A DNA stretch of 64,000 nt, taken from NCBI GenBank assembly GCA_965215215.1, contig OZ244043.1, positions 1,612,001-1,676,000 on the forward strand. The letters are read 5' to 3'. The notes below the pieces were generated by a model, which saw only the letters and a program-made list of their open reading frames with translations, was not told the origin of the DNA and ran no database searches. Within the stretch, counting starts at the first letter, position 1. Each line of letters opens with the position of its first letter. The translations under genes and the position numbers were made by a program. The DNA comes from CALDTK01 sp965215215. Lineage in GTDB: Bacteria > Bacteroidota > Bacteroidia > Chitinophagales > Saprospiraceae. This document shows, piece after piece, positions 36,401 to 44,189 of this stretch.

Positions 36401-36684
36401 TCGACTTCAATCTTACACCCGAACTAGAGCGGGAAGGTCTTGCGCGGGAGCTGGTCAATCGCATCCAAAACCTCCGCAAGGATGCGGGACTCGAGGTAAC
36501 GGATCGCGTAAAGGTCTCGCTTTCGCAGAACGACTCCCTCACCGCCGCCCTTGACGAGTACGGGGACTACGTGCGCTCGGAGGTGCTGGCCGACGCGCTC
36601 ACGTTCGACGCGAACGGCGAGGCGACGACGATCGATTTGGGCGATGGAGTTGGCGAGGTGCGGGTTGGGTTGGAGCGGGTTTGA
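33412..36684 (+). CDS. ileS: isoleucyl-tRNA synthetase
   Basis: The frame is open from 33271, but ATG 33412 (MPFPEYTTLDLPALDAEMLR) is the natural start. The 1090-residue protein has the class I HIGH-type motif in GPPSANGKPGIHH (46-58), the editing CP1 domain (TTPWTLPSNTAL, then GTGVVHTAPSFGADD), and KMSKR at 639-643. The anticodon-binding and C-terminal domains follow. Two exact 14-bp words lie in the GC-rich half (34050, 34989) and one 52 bp before the start. From about 35460 to 36460 the base composition drops sharply, then returns to GC-rich. The reading frame and domain order are intact. Confidence 0.95.
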   Translation: MPFPEYTTLDLPALDAEMLRVWAAERTFERSVEERDSDRPWVFYEGPPSANGKPGIHHVMARTVKDLFCRFHTMLGERVERKGGWDTHGLPVELKVESELGITKDDIGRSISVADYNARCRETVMRYKAEWDALTVQMGYWVDLDNPYVTFEPAYISSVWWLLKRIYDKGLLYKGYTIQPFSPAAGTGLSSHELNMPGAYREVTDTTVAALFELSLKRTPAHWLRDEDDERVYVAAWTTTPWTLPSNTALTVGPRISYVKVRTKNPYTDEPQSIVLAADLVSAWFGGNNQPTVLSQSEPFAGEELVGLAYEPLFDFGNAIEPVGEGVDAYRIIAGDFVTTSDGTGVVHTAPSFGADDRRAAAAAGIGALTLVDEQGRFKDNVGPFSGRYIKDYREDPAYVNVDIDLAVDLKLRGQALNVAKYAHNYPHCWRTDKPVLYYPLDSWFIRASSVRERMMELNDTINWKPASTGTGRFGKWLENVQDWNLSRSRYWGIPLPIWRSECGTEEICIGGLKDLRQQIAVANEQLSLKQDVPADLHRPYIDEVILWKNGKQLIRETDLIDVWFDSGSVPYAQWGYPHAEGSEGTFRQNFPADFIAEGVDQTRGWFYTQHAIATIVSDSVAYKNVVSNGLVLDKNGQKMSKRLGNTVDPFATIATHGADATRWYLMTNAAPWDNLKFDDEGIAIVRRSFFGTLQNTYAFFALYANVDGWQAGDDSSVARTELDHWLRSRLNTLLRDVLAAYSAYEPHTAGRLIQEFVTDELSNWYIRLNRKRFWRGDLSDDKRAGYATLRQALLTVAQLMAPIAPFYADRLWRDVIVGGEDSAESVHLSLLPQVDESVIDLKIEARMRVARYIVSSGHSLRKQHQVRVRQPLQKLIIVDPEDVRGIYRKQVESKADLIKQELNVKEIEFIKSETLVKTVKPNFRVLGKKVGKLMKSTASVIGSLSQEDIRRFEEEGRLAIEVEGQPLALERDDIDIAVEEVPGRDFTSSRGLTLALDFNLTPELEREGLARELVNRIQNLRKDAGLEVTDRVKVSLSQNDSLTAALDEYGDYVRSEVLADALTFDANGEATTIDLGDGVGEVRVGLERV

Positions 36685-36705
36685 GGCACCCCCTACCTTC
36701 ACCCC

Positions 36706-38790
36706 ATGCCCGCCGCCAAAAACCAAGCCCCACCGGCTACCGGTCTGCCCCGACCCCTGCTCGCCGAGGCCTTCCAACTCATGTCCACCGCGGTGGCCCT
36801 CACCGAACTGTACGAGGCCAACTTCAAGGAGGTCAGTCGCTACGTGCACGCCACGAGCCGGGGTCACGAGGCCATCCAGCTCGCCGTCGGACTGCAACTC
36901 CTCCCGCAGGACGTCGCCTACCCCTACTACCGCGACGACGCCATGCTGCTCGCCGTGGGCGTGAGTCCGGAAGAGCTAATGCTCCAACTCCTCGGCAAAG
37001 CCACCGACCCGTTTAGCGGCGGGCGCACGTACTACAGCCACCCGAGCATCCGCCGAGCGGACAGGCCGCGCGTGCCGCACCAGAGTTCGGCCACGGGGAT
37101 GCAGGCGATTCCGGCGGCGGGGGCGGCGCTCGGACTCTGGTACCGACGCGGCCAGGGACTCGATGTTTTCCCGGAAGGGGAGTGGCCCATCGTGGTTTGC
37201 TCGCTCGGCGACGCCTCCGTGACCGAGGGCGAGGTGGCCGAAGCCCTCCAGATGGCGGTGCTCAAGCGCCTGCCTATCCTCTTCCTCGTGCAGAACAACG
37301 AGTGGGACATCTCCGCCCACGCCGACGAGGTGCGCGCCATGGACGCCGTCGAGTACGCCGCCGGCTTCAAGGGACTCGACGCGCGGTGCGTCGACGGCAC
37401 CGACTTCGAAGCCAGCTACACGGCCGTGCAGGACGCCCTGGAACAGCTGCGACGCGGGGGCGCCCCCGTGCTGTTACAGGCCGACGTCCCCCTGCTCAAC
37501 CACCACACCTCGGGCGTGCGGTCCGACTTCTACCGGCAGGCCGAGCTCGAGGCCGAGCGGCACCGCGATCCGTTTCCCCGCTTGCGCGAAAACTTGGGGG
37601 GAGCGGGTTTTAGCGGAAGCGAACTCGACGGACTGGAGGCGGACGCCACGCGGGAAGTCGCGGCCGCGTTCGCGCGCGCGCAGCAGGCCCCGGAGGTGAA
37701 GGCGGAGACCCTCTACGACCACGTTTTCGCCGAAAGCAGCCTGCACGCCGAGCGCGGTGAGCGCAGTCCGGCGGACGGTAAGCTCACCAACCTGGTCGAC
37801 GCCGCGCTCCACACCGTGGGTGAGATCCTGGAGGAGCACCCGGAGGCGCTCCTCTACGGGCAGGACGTCGGCGCGCGGCTCGGCGGGGTGTTCCGCGAGA
37901 CGGCACTACTCGGTCAGCGCTTCGGCGAGGAGCGCGTGTTCAATACCCCCATCCAGGAGGCCTTCATCGTGGGGAGTACGGCGGGTGTGAGCGCGGTAAA
38001 CTGTCGGGCGATCGTGGAGGTGCAGTTCGCCGATTACCTCTGGCCGGGCCTCAACCAGCTCTTTACCGAGCTTTCGCGAAGCTGTTACCTCAGCGGAGGA
38101 CTGTGGCCGGTGGCGAGCTTACTACGGGTACCGATTGGCGCCTACAGGCACGGCGGCCCGTACCACTCGAGCAGCATCGAAACGGTGCTCACGGCGATCC
38201 GCGGCATCAAGGTCGCCTACCCGAGTACGGCCGCGGACATGAAGGGCCTGCTCCGGGCGGGCTTCGAGGATCCAAACCCGGTGGTGATACTCGAACACAA
38301 AGGATTGTACTGGAGCAAATTGCCCGGCACGAAGGCGGCGATGAGCGTGGAGCCGGAGCGGGGGTACGCCCTTCCCTTCGGCGTGGCGCGGACCGTGCTC
38401 GGGGCGGGCATCGGGGAGCGAACGTCGGTCGGCGTGCTGTGCTACGGCATGGGCGTCTACTGGGCACTCGAAGCCGCGGACGGCTACCCGGGGCGCGTGG
38501 AGATCCTCGATCTACGCACCCTGGCCCCCCTCGACGAGGCCGCTATCTTTCGGCTTACGCGAAAACACCACCGCCTCGTCATCGTGACCGAGGAACCGGC
38601 GTCGGGCGGTTTCGCGCAGGCGCTCGCGGGCCGGGTGGGAGAGACGTGTTTCGTCGAGCTCGATGCCCCGGTGCGGGTGGTGGGGAGTGCGGAGGTCCCG
38701 GCCGTCGGACTGGCCTGGGCGCTGGAGGAGGCTTACCTCGTGAACGGGGTGAAGCTCGCGGAAGCGATCGGCGAGGTGTTGGCCTGGTAG
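36706..38790 (+). CDS. fused alpha/beta E1 component of a 2-oxoacid dehydrogenase
   Basis: This 694-residue single chain joins both E1 subunits. The alpha part (about 1-330) has HQSSATGMQAIPAAGAALG and the thiamine diphosphate motif GDASVTEGEVAEAL...QNNEW. The beta part (about 350-694) has LYGQDVGARLGGVFRET, FNTPIQEAFIVG, and LDLRTLAPLDEAAI. This layout is typical of Bacteroidota branched-chain or pyruvate-type dehydrogenases that work with E2 and E3 encoded elsewhere. The exact keto acid is not set by sequence. Three 14-bp words lie here, two of them 13 bp apart and inverted (37580-37620). Confidence 0.9.
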   Translation: MPAAKNQAPPATGLPRPLLAEAFQLMSTAVALTELYEANFKEVSRYVHATSRGHEAIQLAVGLQLLPQDVAYPYYRDDAMLLAVGVSPEELMLQLLGKATDPFSGGRTYYSHPSIRRADRPRVPHQSSATGMQAIPAAGAALGLWYRRGQGLDVFPEGEWPIVVCSLGDASVTEGEVAEALQMAVLKRLPILFLVQNNEWDISAHADEVRAMDAVEYAAGFKGLDARCVDGTDFEASYTAVQDALEQLRRGGAPVLLQADVPLLNHHTSGVRSDFYRQAELEAERHRDPFPRLRENLGGAGFSGSELDGLEADATREVAAAFARAQQAPEVKAETLYDHVFAESSLHAERGERSPADGKLTNLVDAALHTVGEILEEHPEALLYGQDVGARLGGVFRETALLGQRFGEERVFNTPIQEAFIVGSTAGVSAVNCRAIVEVQFADYLWPGLNQLFTELSRSCYLSGGLWPVASLLRVPIGAYRHGGPYHSSSIETVLTAIRGIKVAYPSTAADMKGLLRAGFEDPNPVVILEHKGLYWSKLPGTKAAMSVEPERGYALPFGVARTVLGAGIGERTSVGVLCYGMGVYWALEAADGYPGRVEILDLRTLAPLDEAAIFRLTRKHHRLVIVTEEPASGGFAQALAGRVGETCFVELDAPVRVVGSAEVPAVGLAWALEEAYLVNGVKLAEAIGEVLAW

Positions 38791-38823
38791 CCGACGGGAG
38801 CTCCGGGCGGCCATCTTCGCGCC

Positions 38824-39654
38824 ATGGTGACCCTGCACGACCAACTCGCCGAGACGCTCGCGGTAATTCGGGCGCATACCGACTTCCAACCCCGCACCGG
38901 CTTGATCCTCGGTACGGGACTAGGTAGCCTCGTCGACGAGCTCGACCTCCACTTAAGTTGGGATTACGAGCTGCTGCCGTACTTCCCGAGCAGCACGGTC
39001 GAAGGCCACCGCGGCTCCCTGCTCCTCGGCCACCTCGCCGGCGCACCGGTGGTGGTGCTCAACGGGCGCTTCCACTACTACGAGGGTTACACCTCCGCCG
39101 AGCTCACCTTCCCTACTCGCGTACTCTGCGCGCTCGGCATCGAGCGCCTCTTCGTGTCGAACGTGGCCGGTTCCACCAATCCGGCCTACCGCGCGGGGGA
39201 TGTCGTGGTGATCGGCGACCACATCAACCTCCAACCCGACAACCCCCTGCGCGGACCCAACGACGAGCGCCTCGGCCCGCGCTTTCCCGACCTGCTCCGC
39301 GCTTACGATCCGGAGCTACGCGGTTTGGCGCTTGCCGCAATGCCGCAAATCGGCCAAACGCCGCACGAGGGGGTGTATTTCTGCCTCCAGGGGCCCAACC
39401 TCGAAACCCCCGCCGAGTACCGGATGATCCAACGGCTCGGGGCGGATCTGGTGGGCATGAGCACGGTGCCCGAGGTACTGGTGGCGCGGCACATGGGCGT
39501 GCGCGTGCTGGCTACGAGCTTGGTGAGTAACGAGTGCCACGGCCCGGACGCCCTCACGCCCACCACCCTCGGGGCGGTGTTGGAGGTAGCGCGGGTGGGG
39601 GGGGCGCGGATGGCGGGGTTGTGGCGGGCGTTGCTGGGGGGCGGCGGCCAGTAA
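38824..39654 (+). CDS. purine-nucleoside phosphorylase
   Basis: This 276-residue trimeric-type PNP has the phosphate-binding segment TGLILGTGLGSLVDEL, the His in STVEGHRGSLLLG, GRFHYYEGY, then VSNVAGSTNP and GVYFCLQGPNLETPAEYRM. The base-specificity stretch LATSLVSNECHG follows. It cleaves inosine and guanosine with phosphate in purine salvage. It lies 33 bp after the E1 gene with no clear functional link. Confidence 0.93.
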   Translation: MVTLHDQLAETLAVIRAHTDFQPRTGLILGTGLGSLVDELDLHLSWDYELLPYFPSSTVEGHRGSLLLGHLAGAPVVVLNGRFHYYEGYTSAELTFPTRVLCALGIERLFVSNVAGSTNPAYRAGDVVVIGDHINLQPDNPLRGPNDERLGPRFPDLLRAYDPELRGLALAAMPQIGQTPHEGVYFCLQGPNLETPAEYRMIQRLGADLVGMSTVPEVLVARHMGVRVLATSLVSNECHGPDALTPTTLGAVLEVARVGGARMAGLWRALLGGGGQ

Positions 39655-39674
39655 CCCCGGGCTGGAGCCCGGGG
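39655..39674. repeat. 9-bp hairpin, REP-like GC-rich palindrome
   Basis: CCCCGGGCT (39655-39663) and AGCCCGGGG (39666-39674) form a perfect stem directly after the PNP stop. A second group of similar words follows within 130 bp (GGGCTAAAGCC, CCCCGGGCTTCAGCGCGGGG). The pattern resembles intergenic REP-type hairpins. There is no T-run, so terminator function is uncertain. Confidence 0.5.
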
Positions 39675-39677
39675 GCA

Positions 39678-41666
39678 ATGCCTTGGGTTGTGGGTGCGAC
39701 CTTGTGGGCTAAAGCCACGCCTTTGCCAGCCGAAAATTTGCGCCCGCCAGAGCCTTTGCCACCCCCCGCCGAGGCAGTCTCCCCGGGCTTCAGCGCGGGG
39801 TTCCCCGCCGCCTCCTTCGAAGCCGCCCGCCGGGCCGCCGCCACCGCCGCGGAAGCCGCCGCCCGAGAAGCCAACCGCCTCGGGCTCGTGCGCCTCTTGT
39901 CCTTCTTCGGGGGCATCGCGCTGGTTGCGTTGGCCGGGGTGGAAGTCCATCCGCTGGCGGGTATCGGCGTAGCCGCGCTCGGACTGGCGGGCTTCAACAA
40001 ACTCGTCGGGAAGCAACAACGGCTCGACGCCGACAAGGCACGCCTCGAACGCATCGTGGCCATCAACGACGGTGAGCTGGCCTCGCTGGAGTACGACTTC
40101 ACGGGCTTTCCGACCGGCGTCGGATTTCGCGATCCGCAGCACCCCTACACCGGCGACCTCGACGTCTTCGGTCCCGACTCCATCTTCCAGCTGCTCGACC
40201 GCACGGCCACTACCCCCGGTACCCACGCGCTCGCACACTACCTGCGCCAACCCCTCACCGACACCCCCGACCTGCTCCTCCGCCAGGCCGCCGTAGCTGA
40301 GCTCGACGCGCACCAATCCTGGCGCCAGGCCTTCCTCGCCGAGGGCGCCGCCGCACCCACGGATACGAAAGCCCTCGACGCCCTGCGCGCGTGGGCCGCC
40401 GCGCCGCCCGCGCTCACCGAAAGCTGGTGGCCCGTGGCTATCTACGGACTGTCCGTCTTCAACGTACTCTGGCTGGGCGCCTTCTTGTACCTCCCGTTTT
40501 ACGTCGCCCTGCTCGCCTACCTGCCCACCGCTTACGCGTGGTGGCGGGCGAAGCCCGCCGTCGACGCCATCCACGCGGATACGGAGCAGGCCGCCGGGCT
40601 CCTCGCGCGCTACCGGGCCATGTTCGCGCGCATCGAAAGCCAGGGCTGGCAAAGCCCACTCCTACAGCAACTAGCCGGCGCGCTCCGCTCCGAGCGGAGC
40701 AGCGTCGCCCAGTCTATCGGCTCCCTGGGTGCCGACGCCCGCCAGCTCGCCGTGCGCGTCAACCCCTTCGTGCTGCTGCTCAATCTCTTCTCCCTCTGGG
40801 AGATCCGCTACGCCCGCCGGCTCGAAGCCTGGAAGCGTCGGCAGCTCGGCACGACCACCGCGCCGCCGCTCCCCCCGGCCGCCGCCGCCCCCCTGCCCAC
40901 CGCGGCGCCCCCCGTTACCCCCACGCCCCTCGACAGCTGGCTCACCGCGCTCGCCGCCTTCGACGCGCTGAGTTCGCTGGCTGCCGCCAAAACCCGTTGG
41001 CCACACTGGATTACCCCCCGTTTTAGCGGAAGCGGGACGATCCGGGGGGAGGACATGCACCACCCGCTCCTGCCGCCGGATCGGAGTGTACCGAACGGCC
41101 TGACGTTGCCTACGCACGCGCACGTCAAGCTGCTCACGGGCTCGAACATGGCGGGTAAATCGACCTACCTGCGTACGGTCGGGCTCCACCTCGTGCTCGC
41201 GCAGATCGGTTGCGTGGTCCCCGCGAAGTCGCTCGAGCTGCCGCAGGTGCGCGTGTTTACGAGCATGCGCACCCAAGACGATCTGCACGAAGGGGCGAGC
41301 GCGTTTTACGCCGAGCTCCAACGACTGCGAATCGTGGTCGAAGCCGCCGAAGAGACAGACCAGCTCCCCGTGATCTTTCTGCTCGACGAAATTCTGAAAG
41401 GGACCAACTCCGATGACCGGACCGACGGCGCGCGGGCGCTCATTCGGCAGTTCCTACACCACGGCGGGGCCGGCATCATCGCTACGCACGACCTCACCCT
41501 CGGCGAGATGGCCGACGGCTCGAAGGGGAGAATCGAAAACCTCCGCCTCGAGGTAGAAACGGATGCACAGGGCGACCTGTACTTTGATTACACCGTGAAG
41601 CCGGGGCTCGCGCGAAGCCGCAATGCGAGCGCGCTGATGCGGCGGCTCGGATTAGGTATGCCTTAG
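39678..41666 (+). CDS. membrane-associated MutS-like ATPase
   Basis: The C-terminus is a full MutS ATPase. Walker A is GSNMAGKSTYLR (about residues 485-496), followed by the signature TSMRTQDDLHEGASAFYAEL and Walker B in FLLDEILKGTNSDDR, then ATHDLTLG. The N-terminal half lacks the MutS mismatch-recognition domain and instead holds hydrophobic helices (LLSFFGGIALVALAGVEV, then VAIYGLSVFNVLWLGAFLYL). This is a MutS-related family found in Bacteroidota with unknown substrate. ATG 39678 was used, but the first 40 or so residues are read from repeat-like hairpin DNA, so the true start may lie downstream. Confidence 0.85.
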   Translation: MPWVVGATLWAKATPLPAENLRPPEPLPPPAEAVSPGFSAGFPAASFEAARRAAATAAEAAAREANRLGLVRLLSFFGGIALVALAGVEVHPLAGIGVAALGLAGFNKLVGKQQRLDADKARLERIVAINDGELASLEYDFTGFPTGVGFRDPQHPYTGDLDVFGPDSIFQLLDRTATTPGTHALAHYLRQPLTDTPDLLLRQAAVAELDAHQSWRQAFLAEGAAAPTDTKALDALRAWAAAPPALTESWWPVAIYGLSVFNVLWLGAFLYLPFYVALLAYLPTAYAWWRAKPAVDAIHADTEQAAGLLARYRAMFARIESQGWQSPLLQQLAGALRSERSSVAQSIGSLGADARQLAVRVNPFVLLLNLFSLWEIRYARRLEAWKRRQLGTTTAPPLPPAAAAPLPTAAPPVTPTPLDSWLTALAAFDALSSLAAAKTRWPHWITPRFSGSGTIRGEDMHHPLLPPDRSVPNGLTLPTHAHVKLLTGSNMAGKSTYLRTVGLHLVLAQIGCVVPAKSLELPQVRVFTSMRTQDDLHEGASAFYAELQRLRIVVEAAEETDQLPVIFLLDEILKGTNSDDRTDGARALIRQFLHHGGAGIIATHDLTLGEMADGSKGRIENLRLEVETDAQGDLYFDYTVKPGLARSRNASALMRRLGLGMP

Positions 41667-41679
41667 ATCGGCGGAAGCA

Positions 41680-42414
41680 CTAACTCTGTGCCCCCTCGAG
41701 GTTATCGATACGCTGCAAGATTTGCGCGGCGCGGATCAGGAAGGCGTCGTGGTGGTGCACGAACTCGCGCTGCACCATGAGGAGTTGGGCGGCATCGAAG
41801 GCGGCCGAGCGGGGTAAGATCTGGCGCGCGGCGATTGGGTGCAGCCAAAACTCCTCGTGCGAAGAGCGCAGGTAGTTGCCGTCGAAGTCGAACTCCGCGA
41901 CCACCCCGAGCTTCTTGAGCGAGAAGAGGTAGTTGGTCTCGTTGGAGATGTCCTTTTGGAGGTCGAGCACGCGCGTCCGGTCGAAGTTGACGCCCGAACG
42001 CTGGCAGAGGAAGATGTCGCGCCGCCCGTCGAAGGTGTAGAGGTCCTGCACCCGGTACTTGCGCATGTTGTTGGTGAGGAACCGCTTCACGTTGTTGCGC
42101 GTCATGCGCAGGGCCTTGAAGCTCTCCTGGATCTCGTCGTCGTTGAGCTTGAAGTCCTCCTCGAAAGGTTTACGCCGCCGGGTGCGCATGTTGACGACCG
42201 TCTTGAAGCGCCCGAGGGTGTGGCCGAGCTCATTGACCTTGGTGTCGACGCTCACGAAGTCCACGTCGGAGTTATTAGACCACGATTCGAGGAAGATGCG
42301 CTTGGTATCGGGCTCGAAGACGAGCAGCGCGATCTCGGAGATGGCGAAAAAGTTGGGGTAGCCTCCGTACACGTTCCCGTACTTCAGCTCGAGGATGGCG
42401 AATTTGTCTTCCAC
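41680..42414 (-). CDS. conserved hypothetical protein, possible RNase H-fold (DnaQ-like) protein
   Basis: This 244-residue protein has no signal and no membrane segment. The opening FAILELKYGNVYGGYPNFFAI followed by SEIALLVFEPDTKRIFLESW resembles the first strands of DnaQ-type exonucleases. However, the usual DxE pair is not intact, so nuclease activity is doubtful. The rest is helical and charged (TRRRKPFEEDFKLNDDEIQESF, in part). The family was not recognised. It converges on the MutS-like gene with a 13-bp gap. Confidence 0.6.
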   Translation of the reverse strand: MEDKFAILELKYGNVYGGYPNFFAISEIALLVFEPDTKRIFLESWSNNSDVDFVSVDTKVNELGHTLGRFKTVVNMRTRRRKPFEEDFKLNDDEIQESFKALRMTRNNVKRFLTNNMRKYRVQDLYTFDGRRDIFLCQRSGVNFDRTRVLDLQKDISNETNYLFSLKKLGVVAEFDFDGNYLRSSHEEFWLHPIAARQILPRSAAFDAAQLLMVQREFVHHHDAFLIRAAQILQRIDNLEGAQS

Positions 42415-42602
42415 GGCAAGGTTTGTTCGTTGCGGTTTAGCCGTGCATCCATCGAATCGCTCCGAATCGCGCGCGGTATCAGCAAGGTTGTTTGTTCGGT
42501 CTCTAGTCTAAATACGCTGTCAGGACTCGACAAAGTAACCGATTCGCAGCTTACGTAGCGCGGGCGGGGGAGTTTCTCGAGTTCTCCACGGCCCGACGCG
42601 CG

Positions 42603-43709
42603 TCAGAGTGGGTAATTTACGAACTCACCGTCGGCGTAGATCAGCTCTCCGTCGGCGTAGATCTGACCGCCCTCCCGCATGTTCGAGATCATGTCCCAGT
42701 GCACGCTCGATACGTTTTTACCCCCCGCCTGCGGGTAGCTCTGCCCGATGGCCAGGTGTACGGTCCCACCGATCTTCTCGTCGAAGAGCATGTTCTTGGT
42801 GAAGCGCCGGATGCTGTAGTTGGTGCCGATGGCCGCTTCGCCGAACCGGCGGGTACCGGGCAAGCCGAATATATGATCGAGGTAGGCCTGGCCGCGTTCC
42901 GCGTTCCACGCGCTTATCTCCCCGCCGCTGACGGTGAGGGTTACGTCGTTCACTTCGTTACCGTTGCGGATGGCGGGGAAGTCGAAGCGCACGTATCCCT
43001 CCACGGAGTCCTCGACGGGGGAGGTGTAGACCTCGCCGCTCGGCATGTTCGTTTGCCCATCGGAGTTGATCCAGGTACGGCCCGCGGTGGAGAAGCTCAG
43101 GTCGGTGCCGGCGTTGACGTAGCGCACGTGCGTGGCGGAGTTGAGCTTGTCGACGATAGCCTGCTGGTGGGCGCGCACCTCGAGCCACGCGGCCCGCGGA
43201 TCGGGTGCGTTCAGCTTACAGGCCTCGAACACGAAAGCGCGGTAGGCCTCCAGGCTCATGCCCGCGTTCTGGGCGGAGGCGTGGGTAGGGTACTGACACA
43301 GCGTGCGGCGCAGCTCCCGGGTGCCCGTGCGGCGAAAGTAGGTGGCCTTCAACGCGCGGGTAGCCTCGGCGCGGCGTGCCTGCTTCTCCTTGGGGGCATC
43401 CTGGAGCTCGCGCAAGTTGAAGGGGGCGCGGATGACGAGGTACGCCTCGTACTCCTCGAAGGCCTCGCGTTGGCGGGTACCGATGTGGGCGAGCTGCGCG
43501 TCGTTGGCCTCGTCGAGGAAAGTGACCTGGCGGCCCTCCCAGGCCATATCCACCTCGACGTGGGCGCCTGCGCGCAGCGCCACGCGGTACACTTCGCGCA
43601 GCAGGGGCTCGGCCAGGGTGCTCGTCGACACGAGGAGTCGGTCGCCGGCCGTGAGCCCGAGGCAGTAGTGTACCAGCAGCTCGGCGTAACGCGATTCGTA
43701 AGATTCCAT
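42603..43709 (-). CDS. M29-family (thermophilic-type) aminopeptidase
   Basis: ATG 43709 (MESYESRYAELLVHYC) is chosen over an upstream in-frame codon. The 368-residue product fits peptidase family M29. The N-terminal part includes LTAGDRLLVSTSTLAEPLLREVYRVALRAGAHVEV in part. The metal-site segment is NMPSGEVYTSPVEDSVEGYV, the second site lies in AIGTNYSIRRFTKNMLFDEKIGGTVHLAIGQSY in part, and VHWDMISNM completes the site. It is a cytoplasmic metallo-aminopeptidase. The last residues contain a near-repeat, QIYADGELIYADGEF. It is the last gene of a run with the esterase and the FMN reductase. Confidence 0.9.
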   Translation of the reverse strand: MESYESRYAELLVHYCLGLTAGDRLLVSTSTLAEPLLREVYRVALRAGAHVEVDMAWEGRQVTFLDEANDAQLAHIGTRQREAFEEYEAYLVIRAPFNLRELQDAPKEKQARRAEATRALKATYFRRTGTRELRRTLCQYPTHASAQNAGMSLEAYRAFVFEACKLNAPDPRAAWLEVRAHQQAIVDKLNSATHVRYVNAGTDLSFSTAGRTWINSDGQTNMPSGEVYTSPVEDSVEGYVRFDFPAIRNGNEVNDVTLTVSGGEISAWNAERGQAYLDHIFGLPGTRRFGEAAIGTNYSIRRFTKNMLFDEKIGGTVHLAIGQSYPQAGGKNVSSVHWDMISNMREGGQIYADGELIYADGEFVNYPL

Positions 43710-43714
43710 GGCCG

Positions 43715-44187
43715 CTAAGCTTCCAAATTTCCACGATGGCCGCAAGCTCTTCCGGGGCGGCCCCACCGTAAATCGGCACTTCGGCGAGTACGCGTGCGTC
43801 GATCGCCTGGAGCGTCCACACCAACGACCGCATGCAGTGCTCGCCGCGGGGTGGGGCGGGCGTGAGCGTTATCGGCAGTACGGGTTTGCCGCTAAACTCA
43901 CCGCTGGCGACAACCCACTCCAGGGCGCTCTTGAGTACGGCCGGCAGGTTGTGCGTGTACTCGGGCGTCGAGATGACTACGGCCTGCGCGGCGGCAACCG
44001 TTTTGGCGAAAGCCTCCACGGCGGCGGGGCGGCCGGCGGCGAGGCGCTCGGGGGTAAACAGCGGGAGCTCACCGAGGTGAGCTCCCGAGGTCCAGCGGTG
44101 CCGGGGCGCGCTGAGCGCGAGTTGGCGCAGGAGGCGCGCGTTGCTCGAATCGGGCCGCGTCGACCCGCAGAGCGTTAGGATCTCCAC
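43715..44187 (-). CDS. NADPH-dependent FMN reductase family protein, stop codon apparently lost by a one-base shift
   Basis: GTG 44187 lies 2 bp after the esterase stop. The product begins VEILTLCGSTRPDSSNARLLRQL, the FMN-phosphate loop, and has VVISTPEYTHNLPAVLKSALEWV, the typical flavin and dimer segment. After IVEIWKL (near 43725) the frame stays open to 43216, deep inside the aminopeptidase gene, which is unlikely. One extra base there would give a TAG at 43715-43717, just before the aminopeptidase ATG. I therefore give 43715 as the likely end and flag a frameshift or sequence error. A 14-bp word lies at 44000-44013. Confidence 0.75.
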
Positions 44188-44189
44188 GC

